Source of the DNA: an uncultured Eubacteriales bacterium
GTDB taxonomy: Bacteria; Bacillota; Clostridia; Oscillospirales; Acutalibacteraceae
Direction of reading: 5' to 3'
DNA length: 5,959 nt
NCBI GenBank assembly: GCA_934465125.1
Contig: CAKSKO010000081.1
Span: 1-5,959 of the forward strand
The notes beneath the pieces were generated by a model. The model was not told where the DNA came from, did not search any database, and saw only the letters and a list, made by a program, of their open reading frames with translations. Position numbers and translations under genes: made by a program. Positions 5,194 through 5,959 of the stretch are shown in pieces (positions within the stretch are counted from its first letter, which is position 1; the number at the start of each line of letters is the position of its first letter).

Positions 5194-5958
5194 CTATGGT
5201 TTTCTAATCCTCGGGACAATCAATGATGCCAAAATCCAGAACAGCAGATACAAAAGGAGTTCTACCGCTCCAATCTGCGTTACCCCGGCATAAAAGGTCA
5301 AAAAGGCAACCATTACAAACCCTAGAATTACAGAAATTTCCTGTATCAATACCGTCAATGTGCTGTTACTCTTTAATCGAATGCATCCGGACAAAATCCT
5401 TGCGAAGGATTCCATTCTGCCTTTTGTAACGAGATATGTTTTGGTTGTCTCATCCGGTTTTTTGATAAACTCATTCAATTGATTGGCTAGCCGGATCGGA
5501 AGCACCTTGACTGTTTGAAAATACAATTCAAAATCCCGCGCAATTTTTTCTGCAGTGATATTCGGATCCATTGTTTTAATTAGCACGTTTACCCCATTGT
5601 ATTCGAGACGTTCCAGCTCTTTTGCGATTTTTCCGTCTGGCTGGTAATGAAGCACAAACATTGCAACCAGTTTTCCGCCCGATGCAAAATAAATCAGGTC
5701 ATATCCACCTTTTCTATATTTTTTCTCATCGTTGAGCGGCAGCGCATCGATCCCATATTTTTCAAGAAACTGACGGTTTCCGATTAAAACACGCTTGTTC
5801 TCCACCCATCCAAGCAAACCTTGTTTATCCTCATACGAAACACTTTCCACCTTTGGAAGGATCTTATGTCGCCCTTGGATTATTTGATCAAAGGTCGACT
5901 GCATCGGTCCACCAACATGATAAACGACCGCCGCCGCACATAAAAGCGCTTCATCGAT
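5194..5958 (-). CDS. Degenerate P-type-ATPase-like membrane protein, C-terminal part (N-terminal end outside window)
   Basis: 254 codons; the - strand frame is open to the right edge, so the Met codon at 5904 is internal. The first 70 or so residues look like a P-type ATPase nucleotide-binding domain: an IDEALLCAAAV helix, then a Gly-Leu-Leu-Gly turn, NKRVLIGNRQFLEKYGI (compare G.v.G....iGN..), and a GGKLVAMFVLHYQPDG strand like the usual G...G.i...D. The phosphorylation-domain part follows with ELERLEYNGVNVLIKT, where the conserved TGDN is replaced by TMDPN (129-133). After KVLPIRLANQLNEF there is no GDGxND hinge motif, only a short bridge to SFARILSG and a P-type-like SNSTLTVLIQE. Two membrane helices (about 201-222 and 229-249) and a basic end close the protein. 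The HP motif of metal-pumping ATPases is also absent (HVGGPMQ instead). It is likely not a working ion pump. The frame is intact over the whole visible length, so it is probably a divergent family and not a decayed gene. Confidence 0.8.
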   Translation of the reverse strand: MDEALLCAAAVVYHVGGPMQSTFDQIIQGRHKILPKVESVSYEDKQGLLGWVENKRVLIGNRQFLEKYGIDALPLNDEKKYRKGGYDLIYFASGGKLVAMFVLHYQPDGKIAKELERLEYNGVNVLIKTMDPNITAEKIARDFELYFQTVKVLPIRLANQLNEFIKKPDETTKTYLVTKGRMESFARILSGCIRLKSNSTLTVLIQEISVILGFVMVAFLTFYAGVTQIGAVELLLYLLFWILASLIVPRIRKP

Positions 5959-5959
5959 C

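Overview
The window (about 40% GC by eye) looks like a chromosomal piece of an endospore-forming low-GC Gram-positive bacterium. It most resembles Clostridia, perhaps of the Oscillospiraceae/Ruminococcaceae type. The case rests on the germination protease gene gpr (cut by the left edge) followed by spoIIP, an arrangement also found in Bacillus, plus strong GGAGG ribosome sites, A/T-rich intergenic DNA and matches to sporulation sigma-factor promoters. The genus-level placement is inference.

Left part (1-2345, + strand): the end of gpr; a 218-nt gap with a good sigma-E-type promoter match; spoIIP starting at a GTG; then an unrecognised 105-residue secreted or membrane-anchored protein whose upstream gap carries a perfect Spo0A-box core. 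Middle part (2346-3278): a good sigma-A-type promoter drives a gene for a single-pass membrane protein with a signal peptide, a Pro/Ser/Thr-rich stretch, a charged helix and a basic cytoplasmic tail. It ends at a long bidirectional hairpin terminator shared with the convergent sodC gene.

Right part: sodC (- strand, Cu/Zn superoxide dismutase with every metal ligand present and no export signal) has a near-perfect sigma-K-type promoter immediately upstream, which would make it a late mother-cell gene. Across a 315-nt divergent region, an extended -10 sigma-A promoter leads two tandem paralogous 156-residue genes that look like YbjN / secretion-chaperone-fold proteins and share an unusual cysteine pattern. 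A perfect 16-bp hairpin terminator separates them from a convergent gene cut by the right edge. That gene encodes the C-terminal part of a P-type-ATPase-like membrane protein that has lost key catalytic motifs.

How the genes may work together: gpr and spoIIP are classical sporulation genes (degradation of spore DNA-binding proteins at germination; septal peptidoglycan hydrolysis at engulfment). The sodC promoter suggests a third spore-related function. The membrane protein, the YbjN-like pair and the degenerate ATPase have no evident link to sporulation in the sequence. There are no RNA genes, CRISPR arrays, insertion sequences or prophage genes that I can see.
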